A stretch of 64,000 bases of DNA from Flavobacterium sp. (GTDB lineage: Bacteria > Bacteroidota > Bacteroidia > Flavobacteriales > Flavobacteriaceae): NCBI GenBank assembly GCA_030151565.1, contig JASLDM010000033.1, positions 1-64,000 of the forward strand. The letters run 5' to 3'. The notes below the pieces were generated by a model. The model saw only the letters and a program-made list of their open reading frames with translations. It was not told where the DNA came from and did not search any database. How positions within the stretch are numbered: position 1 is the stretch's first letter; each line of letters begins with the position of its first letter. Below are positions 25,497 to 34,718 of the stretch, piece by piece. Both the position numbers and the translations under genes were made by a program.

Positions 25497-27011
25497 ATGA
25501 CAAGAGAAGACATACAGTTAGAGCGAATTAAATTTGATGCTTACAAACATCAAATTATTAGTGCAGAAGAAGCTGCACAATTAATTCCTAACGGTGCTGT
25601 TGTAGGCGCAAGTGGCTTTACTAAAGCAGGCGATAGTAAGTCTGTTTTACCTGCTTTTGCGCAACGCGCAGCTAATGAAGACGTAGCCATTACTTTAATT
25701 ACAGGAGCATCCCTGGGACAAACAACAGATGCTGATTTGGCTGCTAATCACGCTTTAATTCGAAGAATGCCGTTTCAGGCAGATGCAGTTCTAAGAAAAA
25801 GCATCAATAACTTTGAAGTTAAATACGTAGACCAACACTTAAGTGAAACCATTGAACAACTACAATGTGGACATATTCCACCAGTAGACTTTGCAATCAT
25901 CGAAACATCACACATAGATGAGAATGGTTATATCTACCCAACCACGTCAATTGGAAATTCAGCATATTTTGCAAACGCAGCAAAGAAAATCATCATTGAG
26001 ATCAATACAAAAGTACCTGAATCTTTCTGTGGAATTCACGATAACTGTGTTCCGAATAGCTACCCAAATAGAGAGATTATTCCTATCCAAACGGTAAAAG
26101 ACCGAATGGGAGAACCATTTATCAAATTAGACCCATCAAGAGTGGTAGGTGTTGTGTTTACAGATATTTTAGATACTCCAGCTCAACTTACAGAGCCAGA
26201 TGAAAAAACTACTGCAATTTCAAAACACTTGTTGCACTTTTTTGAAAAAGAAATTGAGCAAGGTAAATTGACAAAATCTTTACTTCCACTACAAGCTGGA
26301 ATTGGTAAGGTTGCAAATGCAGTATTAACTGGCTTTATAGATGGCCCGTTTGAAAACCTTACTATGTATTCTGAAGTACTTCAGGATAGTACTTTTGATT
26401 TATTTGACTCTGGCAAAATGACATTTGCTTCAGGTTCTTCAATCACGGTAACAGAAAATTGCTATAACCGTTTGATAGATAATTTTGACAACTATAAAGA
26501 CAAACTTGTTTTACGTCCACAAAACATCAGTAATGCTCCTGAAGTAATTAGACGATTGGGGATTATTGCAATCAATACTGCCATTGAATTTGATATCTAT
26601 GGTAATGTAAACTCTACACATATCGGTGGTAATAAAATGATGAATGGTATTGGCGGATCAGGTGATTTTGCAAGAAATGCTTATTTAAGCATCTTTGTAA
26701 CTCAAGCTGCATCAAAAGACAATAATGCCATCTCTCACGTACTCCCTATGGTTTCTCACGTTGATCACACCGAACACGATGTTGACGTATTGGTAACAGA
26801 TCAAGGTTTGGCAGATCTAAGAGGTCTTTCTCCAAGAGAACGTGCAGAAGTTATTATTGAAAATTGTGTTCACCCAGATTACAAACCCACAATTAGAGAT
26901 TACTTTGAGCGTGCAAAAGAAAAAGGCGGTCATACCCCTCATATTTTAGAGGAAGCCTTTGATTTTCACATCCGTTTCAAAGAAACAGGCACTATGAAAT
27001 CTCAATCCTAA
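25497..27011 (+). CDS. Acetyl-CoA hydrolase/transferase family (succinyl-CoA:acetate CoA-transferase type)
   Basis: A 504-residue class I CoA-transferase of the Ach1/Cat1/AarC family. It moves CoA between acyl groups, usually succinyl-CoA and acetate, and belongs to acetate or succinate metabolism. Visible landmarks are GASGFTKAGDSK near residue 38, the glycine-rich GIGKVANAVLTGF, the YSEVLQDSTFDLFDSG stretch that should hold the catalytic Glu, and the GIGGSGDFARNAYLS loop. Length is normal. It is monocistronic behind a long leader region and ends at a strong terminator. Whether it hydrolyses or transfers cannot be read directly. Confidence 0.9.
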   Translation: MTREDIQLERIKFDAYKHQIISAEEAAQLIPNGAVVGASGFTKAGDSKSVLPAFAQRAANEDVAITLITGASLGQTTDADLAANHALIRRMPFQADAVLRKSINNFEVKYVDQHLSETIEQLQCGHIPPVDFAIIETSHIDENGYIYPTTSIGNSAYFANAAKKIIIEINTKVPESFCGIHDNCVPNSYPNREIIPIQTVKDRMGEPFIKLDPSRVVGVVFTDILDTPAQLTEPDEKTTAISKHLLHFFEKEIEQGKLTKSLLPLQAGIGKVANAVLTGFIDGPFENLTMYSEVLQDSTFDLFDSGKMTFASGSSITVTENCYNRLIDNFDNYKDKLVLRPQNISNAPEVIRRLGIIAINTAIEFDIYGNVNSTHIGGNKMMNGIGGSGDFARNAYLSIFVTQAASKDNNAISHVLPMVSHVDHTEHDVDVLVTDQGLADLRGLSPRERAEVIIENCVHPDYKPTIRDYFERAKEKGGHTPHILEEAFDFHIRFKETGTMKSQS

Positions 27012-27017
27012 ATTTTA

Positions 27018-27053
27018 TAAAAAACCTCATGTAAAACGTGAGGTTTTTTTTTG
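27018..27053 (+). terminator. Terminator of the CoA-transferase gene
   Basis: AAAACCTCAtGT/ACGTGAGGTTTT stem with a short loop, then nine Ts. Confidence 0.88.
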
Positions 27054-27119
27054 GCTTTTAACCAAATATTATTAAAAATAGTGACGCCTTTTATTATCTT
27101 AGCCTTAAAATAAATACAA

Positions 27120-27968
27120 ATGAAAAAAGTTAGAATTGCTGGCGTACCGGAACATTTTAATTTCCCTTGGCAATTATGTATCGATAATGGAGAATTTGAA
27201 GAAGTAGATCTAGACTTAGAATGGTCCGATATTCCAGAAGGAACAGGTAGAATGTGTAAATTACTTCGCGAGAATGAAACCGACCTAGCTGTGATTTTAA
27301 CCGAAGGAATTATCAAAGATATAGCAGATGGCAATCCGAGTATAATTGTACAAGAATACGTTGCTTCGCCTTTACTTTGGGGCATACACGTGGCTCATAA
27401 CGCTTCTTTTCAAAATATTTCCGAACTTGAACACAAACGCATTGCTATTAGCCGTTTAGGATCAGGATCACATTTGATGGCAATCGTTCATGCAAAACAA
27501 CAAAACTGGGATACTGATAAACTTGAATTTGTCATTGTAAATACCCTAGATGGGGCTGTTGAATCGTTAAAAAATGGCACGGCTGATTATTTTATGTGGG
27601 AACGCTTTATGACACAGCCTCTTGTTGATCAATCAATTTTTAGACGCTTGGGAGTTTGTCCGACCCCTTGGCCATCATTTGTAATTGCAGGTCGAAAAGA
27701 CTTTGTGGAATCAAATACGCATATTATCGATCAAGTTTTAGAAATTATTAATACAACTACCTCGGAGTTCAAATACATACCAAGTATAGACCGCAATCTA
27801 GCTTCTAAATACGATCAAAAACTTGATGATATCCAACAATGGCTACAACTAACAACTTGGTCTCAAAAACAAATTAAGAAAGACACCCTTACAAAAGTTC
27901 AAAACCAACTTTTGGAACTAAATTTGATAACAGAAATACAAAAACACGAAACGATTACAAAACTTTAA
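27120..27968 (+). CDS. Periplasmic-binding-protein-like protein without signal peptide
   Basis: A 282-residue protein with the two-lobed type 2 periplasmic-binding fold, similar to the NMT1/SsuA-like branch: an N-terminal KVRIAGVPEHFNFPW strand, GIHVAHNASF, then KRIAISRLGSGSHLMA, and a second lobe with GAVESLKNGTADYFMWERFM. It has no signal peptide or lipobox, so it should be cytoplasmic, and no ABC permease or ATPase is adjacent. It may be a ligand sensor or a thiamine-precursor-type enzyme relative. The function is not assigned. A box one base off TAnnTTTG (TATCTTAG) lies about 20 bases upstream. Confidence 0.75.
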   Translation: MKKVRIAGVPEHFNFPWQLCIDNGEFEEVDLDLEWSDIPEGTGRMCKLLRENETDLAVILTEGIIKDIADGNPSIIVQEYVASPLLWGIHVAHNASFQNISELEHKRIAISRLGSGSHLMAIVHAKQQNWDTDKLEFVIVNTLDGAVESLKNGTADYFMWERFMTQPLVDQSIFRRLGVCPTPWPSFVIAGRKDFVESNTHIIDQVLEIINTTTSEFKYIPSIDRNLASKYDQKLDDIQQWLQLTTWSQKQIKKDTLTKVQNQLLELNLITEIQKHETITKL

Positions 27969-27988
27969 TCTGATGTAATCGTACTTCT

Positions 27989-28924
27989 ATGGAACCAGTA
28001 ACGGATAAAAAAAATACAAAAAAATGGTACTCAAGGTTTGCAATTCCCAAGCCTTGGGACTCTATTATCATTTTTGTATTAAACATCTTACTTACCATTC
28101 CTATATTTATCATTATTCACCAGAATATTATTGATCCAAATTGGCCTTATCAAATAGATCGTATTTTACTATTTATTGTGATTCTGGTGTTATTACAACT
28201 TCTATTACGTTTACTAAAGTCTTTTCTAGCACTTTGTATTATAGGTTATTTTATTTTCTTAATCTGGGGAACGCTATTTGGAGGTTATGGCTTATATGCG
28301 ATTTATGACGATTATAGAGCTATGATTTATACAATGTCTGAAGATCCCAATCCACAAGACATTATTATCTCAAAACTTTTACCTTTTCCAAATAAAACCA
28401 AGATTATAAATGCAGTAGAATACAACAATCCAAAAGTTAGAAATTTTGCGCTATTAGCTACAACAAAGCATTTTAACAACATAAAAGGTCACCAAGAAGA
28501 AAGACAAATAATACAATGCTTTGCTATTTTTAAAGAAATACGCAACCGGTGGAACTATGTTAACGACCCAAAAGGCAGGGAATACATAGCTACGGCTTCT
28601 GAATCGCTCATTCATTTTTCTGGAGATTGTGATGATCACGCCATCTTAATGTCGGCACTAATACGCGCTGTAGGAGGCACACCAAGAATCATACACACCA
28701 AAGAACATCTATATCCAGAAATGCTTATTGGAACAAAGGCAGATTTGGAAAACGTTATTTACCTTATAAAGGAAGTACTCTTCAAAGAAGAAAGTAAAGG
28801 CAAAGAAATACACTACCACATTGATGAACGTGGGCAAGTATGGCTAAATTTAGATTATACAGCACGATATCCAGGTGGCCCATTTATGTCTAAAGAGATT
28901 TTGGGAGCCCTAACCTTAAATTAA
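27989..28924 (+). CDS. Membrane-anchored transglutaminase-like protein
   Basis: A 311-residue protein with an N-terminal membrane part (hydrophobic segments at about 27-45, 58-76 and 80-105) and a soluble domain. The catalytic cysteine motif is HFSGDCDDHAIL (Cys214), the transglutaminase/cysteine-protease core, with candidate His and Asp in the later HIDERGQVWLNLD segment. The substrate is unknown; relatives are thought to be peptidases or amidases. It lies 20 bases after the binding-protein-like gene and one base before the DUF423 gene, so the three are probably co-transcribed. Confidence 0.78.
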   Translation: MEPVTDKKNTKKWYSRFAIPKPWDSIIIFVLNILLTIPIFIIIHQNIIDPNWPYQIDRILLFIVILVLLQLLLRLLKSFLALCIIGYFIFLIWGTLFGGYGLYAIYDDYRAMIYTMSEDPNPQDIIISKLLPFPNKTKIINAVEYNNPKVRNFALLATTKHFNNIKGHQEERQIIQCFAIFKEIRNRWNYVNDPKGREYIATASESLIHFSGDCDDHAILMSALIRAVGGTPRIIHTKEHLYPEMLIGTKADLENVIYLIKEVLFKEESKGKEIHYHIDERGQVWLNLDYTARYPGGPFMSKEILGALTLN

Positions 28925-28925
28925 A

Positions 28926-29312
28926 ATGATAGAAACAATCCCTACAAACATCTCCTTATTAGCGGCCAGTATTTTTGGTGGACTTGCAGTAATTCTAGGA
29001 GCATTTGGAGCACACGCCTTCAAAAAAATAATGACAGATGAACAATTAAAAAGCTATGAAACTGGCGTGAAATATCAATTTTATCACGCCTTACTCCTAC
29101 TTTTTTTAGGTATGCATCCACAGATAGAGCTTTTGCGATATGCGAGTTACGCGATCATCATTGGAACACTCCTTTTCTCATTTAGTATATATGGTCTTTG
29201 TTGGAGTGGTGTTAAAAACAAAAAATTACGAATTTTAGGTCCAATTACCCCTATTGGTGGTCTCTTTTTACTTTCAGGCTGGATTCTTTTAGCTACTTAT
29301 TTCATCATCTAA
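28926..29312 (+). CDS. DUF423-family membrane protein
   Basis: A 128-residue inner-membrane protein with four helices. The family signature is visible at the N-terminus: LAVILGAFGAHAFKK followed by YETGVKYQFYHALLLL. DUF423 proteins (YgdD type) are widespread and have no known function. One base separates it from the transglutaminase-like gene. Confidence 0.88.
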   Translation: MIETIPTNISLLAASIFGGLAVILGAFGAHAFKKIMTDEQLKSYETGVKYQFYHALLLLFLGMHPQIELLRYASYAIIIGTLLFSFSIYGLCWSGVKNKKLRILGPITPIGGLFLLSGWILLATYFII

Positions 29313-29416
29313 TTCTAGTAAAAAAAACTTACTTAAAACCATTTTTAGAAAAACAAAAGTTTGTGTTAAACTCTGACAAATATTGAACTCATTCGCAATC
29401 ACTATTAAATTTTAAC

Positions 29417-29424
29417 TATATTTG
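29417..29424 (+). promoter_or_regulatory. -7 box (TATATTTG) of the TlpA-like lipoprotein gene
   Basis: An exact TAnnTTTG match 80 bases before the ATG at 29504. Confidence 0.5.
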
Positions 29425-29503
29425 TTTCTTATCAATACTCTTTTGATCTGCATATTTGGGAGAACAAAAGACTAAATCAAACACTTAAAAACTAGATTAA
29501 AAA

Positions 29504-30625
29504 ATGAAAAAAATCCTTTCAGTTATCGGAGCTGCCGCATTATTAGCTTCATGTAACAACGCTCCTACAGATAGCTTTATCATCGAAGGAAAAGTAACAG
29601 GTCTTGAAGATGGAACAAAAGTAATCTTGAAAAAACAAGGTGAAATGGACTACATTGATGTAGATTCAACCGAAGTTAAAAATGGCATTTTTGAAATCAA
29701 AGGAAAAGCTGACGAAGTAAGTATTTCACTTTTAAGCTTTGGAGGAGAACAAATGATAGTTCCTTTTGTATTAGAAAATGGAAAAATCAGCATTACATTC
29801 GACTCATCAAAATTGGATGAAGCAAAAGCTTCTGGAACCCCAAACAACGAAGATTTCTACACTTTCAATCAAGAATCTGGTAAGATTCAAAAGAAAATCA
29901 TGGAATTTCAACAAAATTCCGGCCAATTATTCTCTAATGCTCGTGAAACTAATGACACAAAAGTTATGGATTCACTAATGGGGATTAATGAAAACATGAT
30001 GAAAGAATTAGAAGGATATAGCGTGGATTTTGTTAAGAAAAACAAGAGTTCTTTTATTTCTATGCTTATCTTAAATCAAATGACACAAGGAAATTCACTT
30101 GAAACATCTGAAGCTATGGAGATTTTCAAAGGAATGGATGCAAAAGTAAAAGAAACAAAAGCTGGTAAAGAATTAAAAGAGTTTTTAGATAAAAATGCTA
30201 AAGTAGCAATTGGAAGTAAAGCTCCAGACTTTTCAGGACCAAGTCCAGAAGGAAAAACAATTTCTTTAAAAGAAAGCTTAGGTAAAGTAACTATCATTGA
30301 TTTTTGGGCATCTTGGTGTGGTCCTTGTCGCGTTGAAAACCCTAATGTTGTGAGAATTTACAACAAATACCACGATAAAGGATTAAACATCATCGGAGTT
30401 TCATTAGACAAAGACGGAGACAAATGGAAAGAGGCGATTGAAAAAGACAACCTAACTTGGGCTCATATTTCAAACCTATTATTCTGGCAAGATCCAATTG
30501 CAGCAGATTATTCAGTTCGCGCAATCCCTGCAACATTCATCTTAGACGAAAACGGAATTATCGTTGCTAAAGATTTAAGAGGTGATGAATTAGAGAAAAA
30601 GATCGAAGAGTTATTAAGCAAATAA
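29504..30625 (+). CDS. TlpA-family thiol-disulfide lipoprotein with DUF4369 domain
   Basis: A 373-residue exported lipoprotein. The lipobox is LASC (Cys16). An N-terminal DUF4369 beta domain covers about 20-130, a helical linker follows, and a C-terminal thioredoxin domain carries WASWCGPC (Cys272, Cys275) and the cis-Pro RAIPATF. Such proteins reduce disulfides in the periplasm, for example during cytochrome c maturation, and are abundant in Bacteroidetes. Monocistronic with its own terminator. The specific partner is unknown. Confidence 0.9.
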   Translation: MKKILSVIGAAALLASCNNAPTDSFIIEGKVTGLEDGTKVILKKQGEMDYIDVDSTEVKNGIFEIKGKADEVSISLLSFGGEQMIVPFVLENGKISITFDSSKLDEAKASGTPNNEDFYTFNQESGKIQKKIMEFQQNSGQLFSNARETNDTKVMDSLMGINENMMKELEGYSVDFVKKNKSSFISMLILNQMTQGNSLETSEAMEIFKGMDAKVKETKAGKELKEFLDKNAKVAIGSKAPDFSGPSPEGKTISLKESLGKVTIIDFWASWCGPCRVENPNVVRIYNKYHDKGLNIIGVSLDKDGDKWKEAIEKDNLTWAHISNLLFWQDPIAADYSVRAIPATFILDENGIIVAKDLRGDELEKKIEELLSK

Positions 30626-30644
30626 GCTTCGTTATGCTACAAAA

Positions 30645-30677
30645 TAAAAAAGTCCGATATGTTCGGACTTTTTTATT
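30645..30677 (+). terminator. Terminator of the TlpA-like gene
   Basis: AAAAAGTCCGA/TCGGACTTTTT stem with a 5-base loop and T-run. Confidence 0.88.
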
Positions 30678-30712
30678 TTGTGGTATCTCTGAAACAATTA
30701 AACTTGATGTCA

Positions 30713-30752
30713 TAAAAAACAAAAAGCCCTAGAAGTATTTCTAGGGCTTTGT
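30713..30752 (-). terminator. Terminator of dnaN
   Basis: AAAGCCCTAGAA/TTCTAGGGCTTT, followed on the minus strand by T-rich sequence. Confidence 0.85.
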
Positions 30753-30795
30753 TTATATAGAGTAATTTCAATAAGAAATCAACAATTTAATTTCT

Positions 30796-31914
30796 TTAGT
30801 TATTTAGCATAACTGGCATAACCAACATTGTCACTGATTCTCCTTCATCTAATCCATCAACTGGAGTTAAAATTCCTGCGCGATTAGGCAAAGACATTTC
30901 TAATTGAATTTCGTCTGATTGTAAATTATTCAGCATTTCAGTTAGAAAACGAGCATTAAATCCGATTTGCATATCATCACCTTGATAATCACAAGTCAAA
31001 CGCTCATCTGCTTTATTTGAATAATCAACATCTTCTGCCGAAATATTCAATTCTGTACCTGCAATCTTTAAACGAATTTGATGCGTTGTTTTGTTAGCAT
31101 AAATAGCAACACGACGTACAGAACTTAAAAACTGAACACGATTAATCAACAACTTATTAGGATTCTCTTTTGGAATTACAGCTTCGTAATTTGGATATTT
31201 ACCATCGATCAAACGACAAGTTAATGTATAATTATCGAATGAAAATTGTGCATTAGAGTCATTATATTCAATACTAACTTCTGCATCAGCAGCCATTAAA
31301 ATATTCTTTAAAATATTCAATGGTTTTTTCGGCATAATAAAGCTAGCTTCACTTGAAGATACAATATCAGTTCTAGAATACTTCACTAATTTATGAGCAT
31401 CTGTAGCTACAAAAATTAAACCTGACGGTGCGAATTGAAAAAATACTCCCGACATTACTGGACGTAAATCATCATTTCCAGCAGCAAAAATTGTTTTACT
31501 AATTGCAGTTGCTAGAACATCTGTAGGAACTTCTGTTTTTGAAGGATCTTCTAATGATTCTGCTTTAGGAAACTCTTCACCATCTGCATATGCCAAAACA
31601 TACTTACCTAGATCTGAACTAATCTCAATAGTGTTGTTTTCTTTAACAGCAAAAGTTAATGGTTGTTCAGGAAAAGTTTTTAATGTTTCCAACAATAATT
31701 TTGCTGGCACCGCAATACTTCCTTCACTAGTTGACTCAATTTGTAAAGTCGCAGACATAGTGGTTTCTAAATCAGAAGCCGAAACTCTTAACTCACTATG
31801 GTTTAATTCAAATAAAAAATTATCTAGAATGTGTAACGTATTGCTGCTATTAATAACACTTCCTAAGATTTGTAGTTGTTTTAACAAGTAGGAACTCGAT
31901 ACTATAAACTTCAT
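30796..31914 (-). CDS. dnaN: DNA polymerase III subunit beta (sliding clamp)
   Basis: The 372-residue ring-forming processivity clamp. Three repeated clamp domains are recognisable, starting MKFIVSSSYLLKQLQILGSVI, then FAAGNDDLRPVMSGVFFQ in the middle and the C-terminal VSMLVMPVML-like end (here VTMLVMPVMLNN). Length is normal. As in other flavobacteria it is not beside dnaA or recF. The -7 box is at 31968-31975. Confidence 0.97.
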   Translation of the reverse strand: MKFIVSSSYLLKQLQILGSVINSSNTLHILDNFLFELNHSELRVSASDLETTMSATLQIESTSEGSIAVPAKLLLETLKTFPEQPLTFAVKENNTIEISSDLGKYVLAYADGEEFPKAESLEDPSKTEVPTDVLATAISKTIFAAGNDDLRPVMSGVFFQFAPSGLIFVATDAHKLVKYSRTDIVSSSEASFIMPKKPLNILKNILMAADAEVSIEYNDSNAQFSFDNYTLTCRLIDGKYPNYEAVIPKENPNKLLINRVQFLSSVRRVAIYANKTTHQIRLKIAGTELNISAEDVDYSNKADERLTCDYQGDDMQIGFNARFLTEMLNNLQSDEIQLEMSLPNRAGILTPVDGLDEGESVTMLVMPVMLNN

Positions 31915-31967
31915 ATCATTTATCTTTTTAAATGTAAAAATATCCTTTTACAAGTTACAAATATATT

Positions 31968-31975
31968 GGATTATT
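31968..31975 (-). promoter_or_regulatory. -7 box (TATATTTG) of dnaN
   Basis: An exact minus-strand TAnnTTTG match 54 bases before the dnaN start codon. Confidence 0.5.
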
Positions 31976-31998
31976 ACCAATAATGAAAGGTTTTAAGA

Positions 31999-33684
31999 CT
32001 ACTTTTTAGCAAATTTTAGTTTTCGCATATAGGTAAAAAATAAACCAAAAAGCACAATCAATAATATAGGTATACCAACCGAAATTATCTGAATCAGACG
32101 GTAATCAGCATATACTTTTTGTTTGTCTAAAACAGGTAAACTTACTTCTTTAGTACGCAATGTAATCAACCCTGTATCATCTAAAAGATACTGAACCGCA
32201 TTGGTTAAAAACTCTTTATTTCCGTAAAGCTTATTGGTCCATTTATCATAACCCAATTCTAAAGGCTGGAGATTCTGGTCTAATTGATTTCTTAATAAAT
32301 CACCATCAGAAATAACGATCATTTTGTTTGAACTACTATTCATTTTAGCTTCTGGAAGCTTAAAAGGAAGCACTCTATTTTGATAAACAGACTTGAAGTT
32401 CCCTTCCAAAAGAACTGCTAAAGTATAACTTCCCTTTCCATCATAATCAGCTTCTGAAACCTGCTCATTAAGAATAGAAAGATTTAGTTCTGCTGGTGTC
32501 CCAAAAAGTGTTGAATATCTTGAAGATTGTAATAACACTGTTTTCTTTAGCTCATTTTTCAGAGTATCAATTGGACTAGCAAAGTCAAAACGCACTCCCT
32601 CAATATTCTTTACAATTGGATGATTTGATTCAGGATATACAAATGGAGCAAATTTCCAAAGAAACTCTTGATACTGCGTTTCACTTCCTTGCTTCCCTAC
32701 AGCTAATTTAATTGGAGTAGCTACTTCATCTTTAACAAGTACAGGATTTATACGGATCCCATATTTAAAAAGCAACTCCCCTAAACTTTGATCTTTAGCA
32801 AACACAGGCATGGCTCCAGTAGCTTGCAAACTATCGAAATCTGCTTGCACTTGGTCTAACATCCATAACGTTTTACCTCCGTTCATTACAAACTGATCCA
32901 ATACTTGAATTTGCTCTTCTGTGAATGTTTGAGTAGGTTTTGCAATTATCGCTAAATCAAACTGGTTTAACCCTTCTAAAGTACCCACAGGGTTATTAGC
33001 AACTGAATCCAAAGTAAAAGGAGCAATATGGTAGCTATCGCGCAAACTTTTTAGAAAGTCAGCAATATAAATATCTTCTAGTTCGCCATTCCCCTTTAAA
33101 ACAGCTATCTTTTTTGTTTTTTCATTGCTAATTTTATGAATCGCTTCGGTAACCACATATTCTAAATGTTGTACAGAGCTTATAACCTTCTCTTCTGTAT
33201 TTGCACCCATCAAGTTTTTCAAAAGCTGAACTTTAGCCGCTTTATTACCACTTGAAGCGATTGCCCAAGGAAACACAACTTCCTGAGATTGTTTGCCTTT
33301 ATCGGTAACCGTAATATTTATTGGTTTTAATCCAAAATCGAAAAGCATTTTTAAGGTTTCTTCATCACCACCTTCTTTGTCTAGTGGATTAATGAACTGA
33401 AACTTAATATTCGAATTATATGCTTGATACTCTTCTAATAACTGACGTGTTTCGGCTTGCAATCTTCGAAATTCTTGAGGAAACTGCCCTTCAAGAAAAA
33501 CATCTACAACGACTTCTTCATCAACATTATCCAATACATCTAATGTAATTTTAGACAAAGTATAGCGTTTGTCCGAAGTTAAGTCAAAACGTTTGTAAAC
33601 AAAGCTTCCAAATCCATTAAGAGCAACTAGTAGCAAAAGAATCACAAAGAACTCTTTACTATTTTTTTGAATCGATTTCTTCAT
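31999..33684 (-). CDS. gldG: Gliding-motility ABC transporter auxiliary protein GldG
   Basis: A 561-residue membrane protein with one helix near the N-terminus (about 12-30), a large periplasmic part resembling ABC_transp_aux (DUF4350-like folds) and a C-terminal helix (about 533-553). GldG works with GldF and the ATPase GldA in an ABC transporter needed for gliding in Flavobacterium johnsoniae. The stop-start overlap with gldF is one base. Presence does not prove gliding, since non-gliding flavobacteria keep these genes. Confidence 0.92.
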   Translation of the reverse strand: MKKSIQKNSKEFFVILLLLVALNGFGSFVYKRFDLTSDKRYTLSKITLDVLDNVDEEVVVDVFLEGQFPQEFRRLQAETRQLLEEYQAYNSNIKFQFINPLDKEGGDEETLKMLFDFGLKPINITVTDKGKQSQEVVFPWAIASSGNKAAKVQLLKNLMGANTEEKVISSVQHLEYVVTEAIHKISNEKTKKIAVLKGNGELEDIYIADFLKSLRDSYHIAPFTLDSVANNPVGTLEGLNQFDLAIIAKPTQTFTEEQIQVLDQFVMNGGKTLWMLDQVQADFDSLQATGAMPVFAKDQSLGELLFKYGIRINPVLVKDEVATPIKLAVGKQGSETQYQEFLWKFAPFVYPESNHPIVKNIEGVRFDFASPIDTLKNELKKTVLLQSSRYSTLFGTPAELNLSILNEQVSEADYDGKGSYTLAVLLEGNFKSVYQNRVLPFKLPEAKMNSSSNKMIVISDGDLLRNQLDQNLQPLELGYDKWTNKLYGNKEFLTNAVQYLLDDTGLITLRTKEVSLPVLDKQKVYADYRLIQIISVGIPILLIVLFGLFFTYMRKLKFAKK

Positions 33685-34409
33685 TATTTCTTGATTAACT
33701 TTAATCTAAAAACGGTTGCGCTTAAAAAGAAAGCAGAAAAGCTTGCAAAGTAAATTAAATCACGTGTATCAATAACACCACGACTAATACTTTTAAAGTG
33801 ATACTGCATCCCTAATTTTTCTAACCAAATTCCTGAATTACCAATTAACTTCGCTAATTCTTCAATTCCAATAAAAAACAGAAAACAAATAACAAGTCCT
33901 AAAATAAAAGCTACAATTTGATTTTCTGATAAAGCAGAAGTAAATATTCCTATAGAAGCATAAGCACCAGCCAAAAATAAAAGTCCGAAATAAGACCCTA
34001 TAATACTTCCAAAATCTATAGATGCGTTATGTAAGGTGTAATTATTTATAAACCAGATATAAATTAAGGTTGGTAAGATTGCAATTGCAATTAACATCAA
34101 AGCTCCAAAAAACTTACCCAATACTATTTGCCAGACAGAAAGCGGCTTGGTCAAAAGCAACTCAATTGTGCCTTGCTTAAGCTCTTCCGAGAAACTTTTC
34201 ATTGTTACAGCTGGTATAAGAAAAATCAATACCCAAGGAGCTAGATTGAAAAAGGGCGTTAAATCAGAAAAACCGCTTTGCGGAATATTGAAATTCCCTT
34301 CAAAAACCCATAAGAAAAGACCATTTAAAATTAAAAAAACAACAATAACCAAGTACCCCGTTAGCGAACCAAAAAAAGATTTTATCTCTCGTAGTAATAC
34401 TGCTTTCAT
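33684..34409 (-). CDS. gldF: Gliding-motility ABC transporter permease GldF
   Basis: A 241-residue ABC-2 type permease with six helices. The conserved cytoplasmic segment after helix 2, FSEELKQGTIELLLTKPLS, is typical of the family. Immediately upstream of gldG with a one-base overlap. The ATPase gene gldA is not in the window. Confidence 0.92.
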   Translation of the reverse strand: MKAVLLREIKSFFGSLTGYLVIVVFLILNGLFLWVFEGNFNIPQSGFSDLTPFFNLAPWVLIFLIPAVTMKSFSEELKQGTIELLLTKPLSVWQIVLGKFFGALMLIAIAILPTLIYIWFINNYTLHNASIDFGSIIGSYFGLLFLAGAYASIGIFTSALSENQIVAFILGLVICFLFFIGIEELAKLIGNSGIWLEKLGMQYHFKSISRGVIDTRDLIYFASFSAFFLSATVFRLKLIKK

Positions 34410-34419
34410 ATAAAATAAA

Positions 34420-34716
34420 TTAAGGAATACTTACCAATTTATCTACACTCCACGCTTCCGGCTTATCTTTGAAAAGTGTTTTAACAAAAGGCCACACTTC
34501 TCCAAAGGTCGTGGATCGTTTATAATTTTCTAGATCTTGGGGATCATTCCAAAAGCTATATGTAAAAAAAATGGTAGGATCTTCTTGGTCTCTATACAAT
34601 TCCAAAAATTGACAACCCGGAGAAAATCTTACTCGTTCCTTAATTAGTTCAAAATGTTCTAAAAAAACCGGAACTTTATCTTCCTGAAAACTTAATTTCA
34701 CAATTCGTATAAACAT
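34420..34716 (-). CDS. Antibiotic biosynthesis monooxygenase (ABM) domain protein
   Basis: A 98-residue single-domain dimeric alpha/beta protein of the ABM fold: beta strand MFIRIVKLSF, helix FLEHFELIKERV, the PGCQFLELYRD strand and the FFTYSFWNDPQDLENY segment. Members are quinol monooxygenases, haem-degrading enzymes or unknown. It is encoded two bases after the SAM-hydroxide adenosyltransferase gene and ten bases before gldF, as seen in many flavobacteria. Substrate unknown. Confidence 0.82.
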   Translation of the reverse strand: MFIRIVKLSFQEDKVPVFLEHFELIKERVRFSPGCQFLELYRDQEDPTIFFTYSFWNDPQDLENYKRSTTFGEVWPFVKTLFKDKPEAWSVDKLVSIP

Positions 34717-34718
34717 AC

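Noticed and set aside
31631..31891. Antisense open frame within dnaN
   Set aside because: It overlaps a highly conserved essential gene and shows no protein features of its own.
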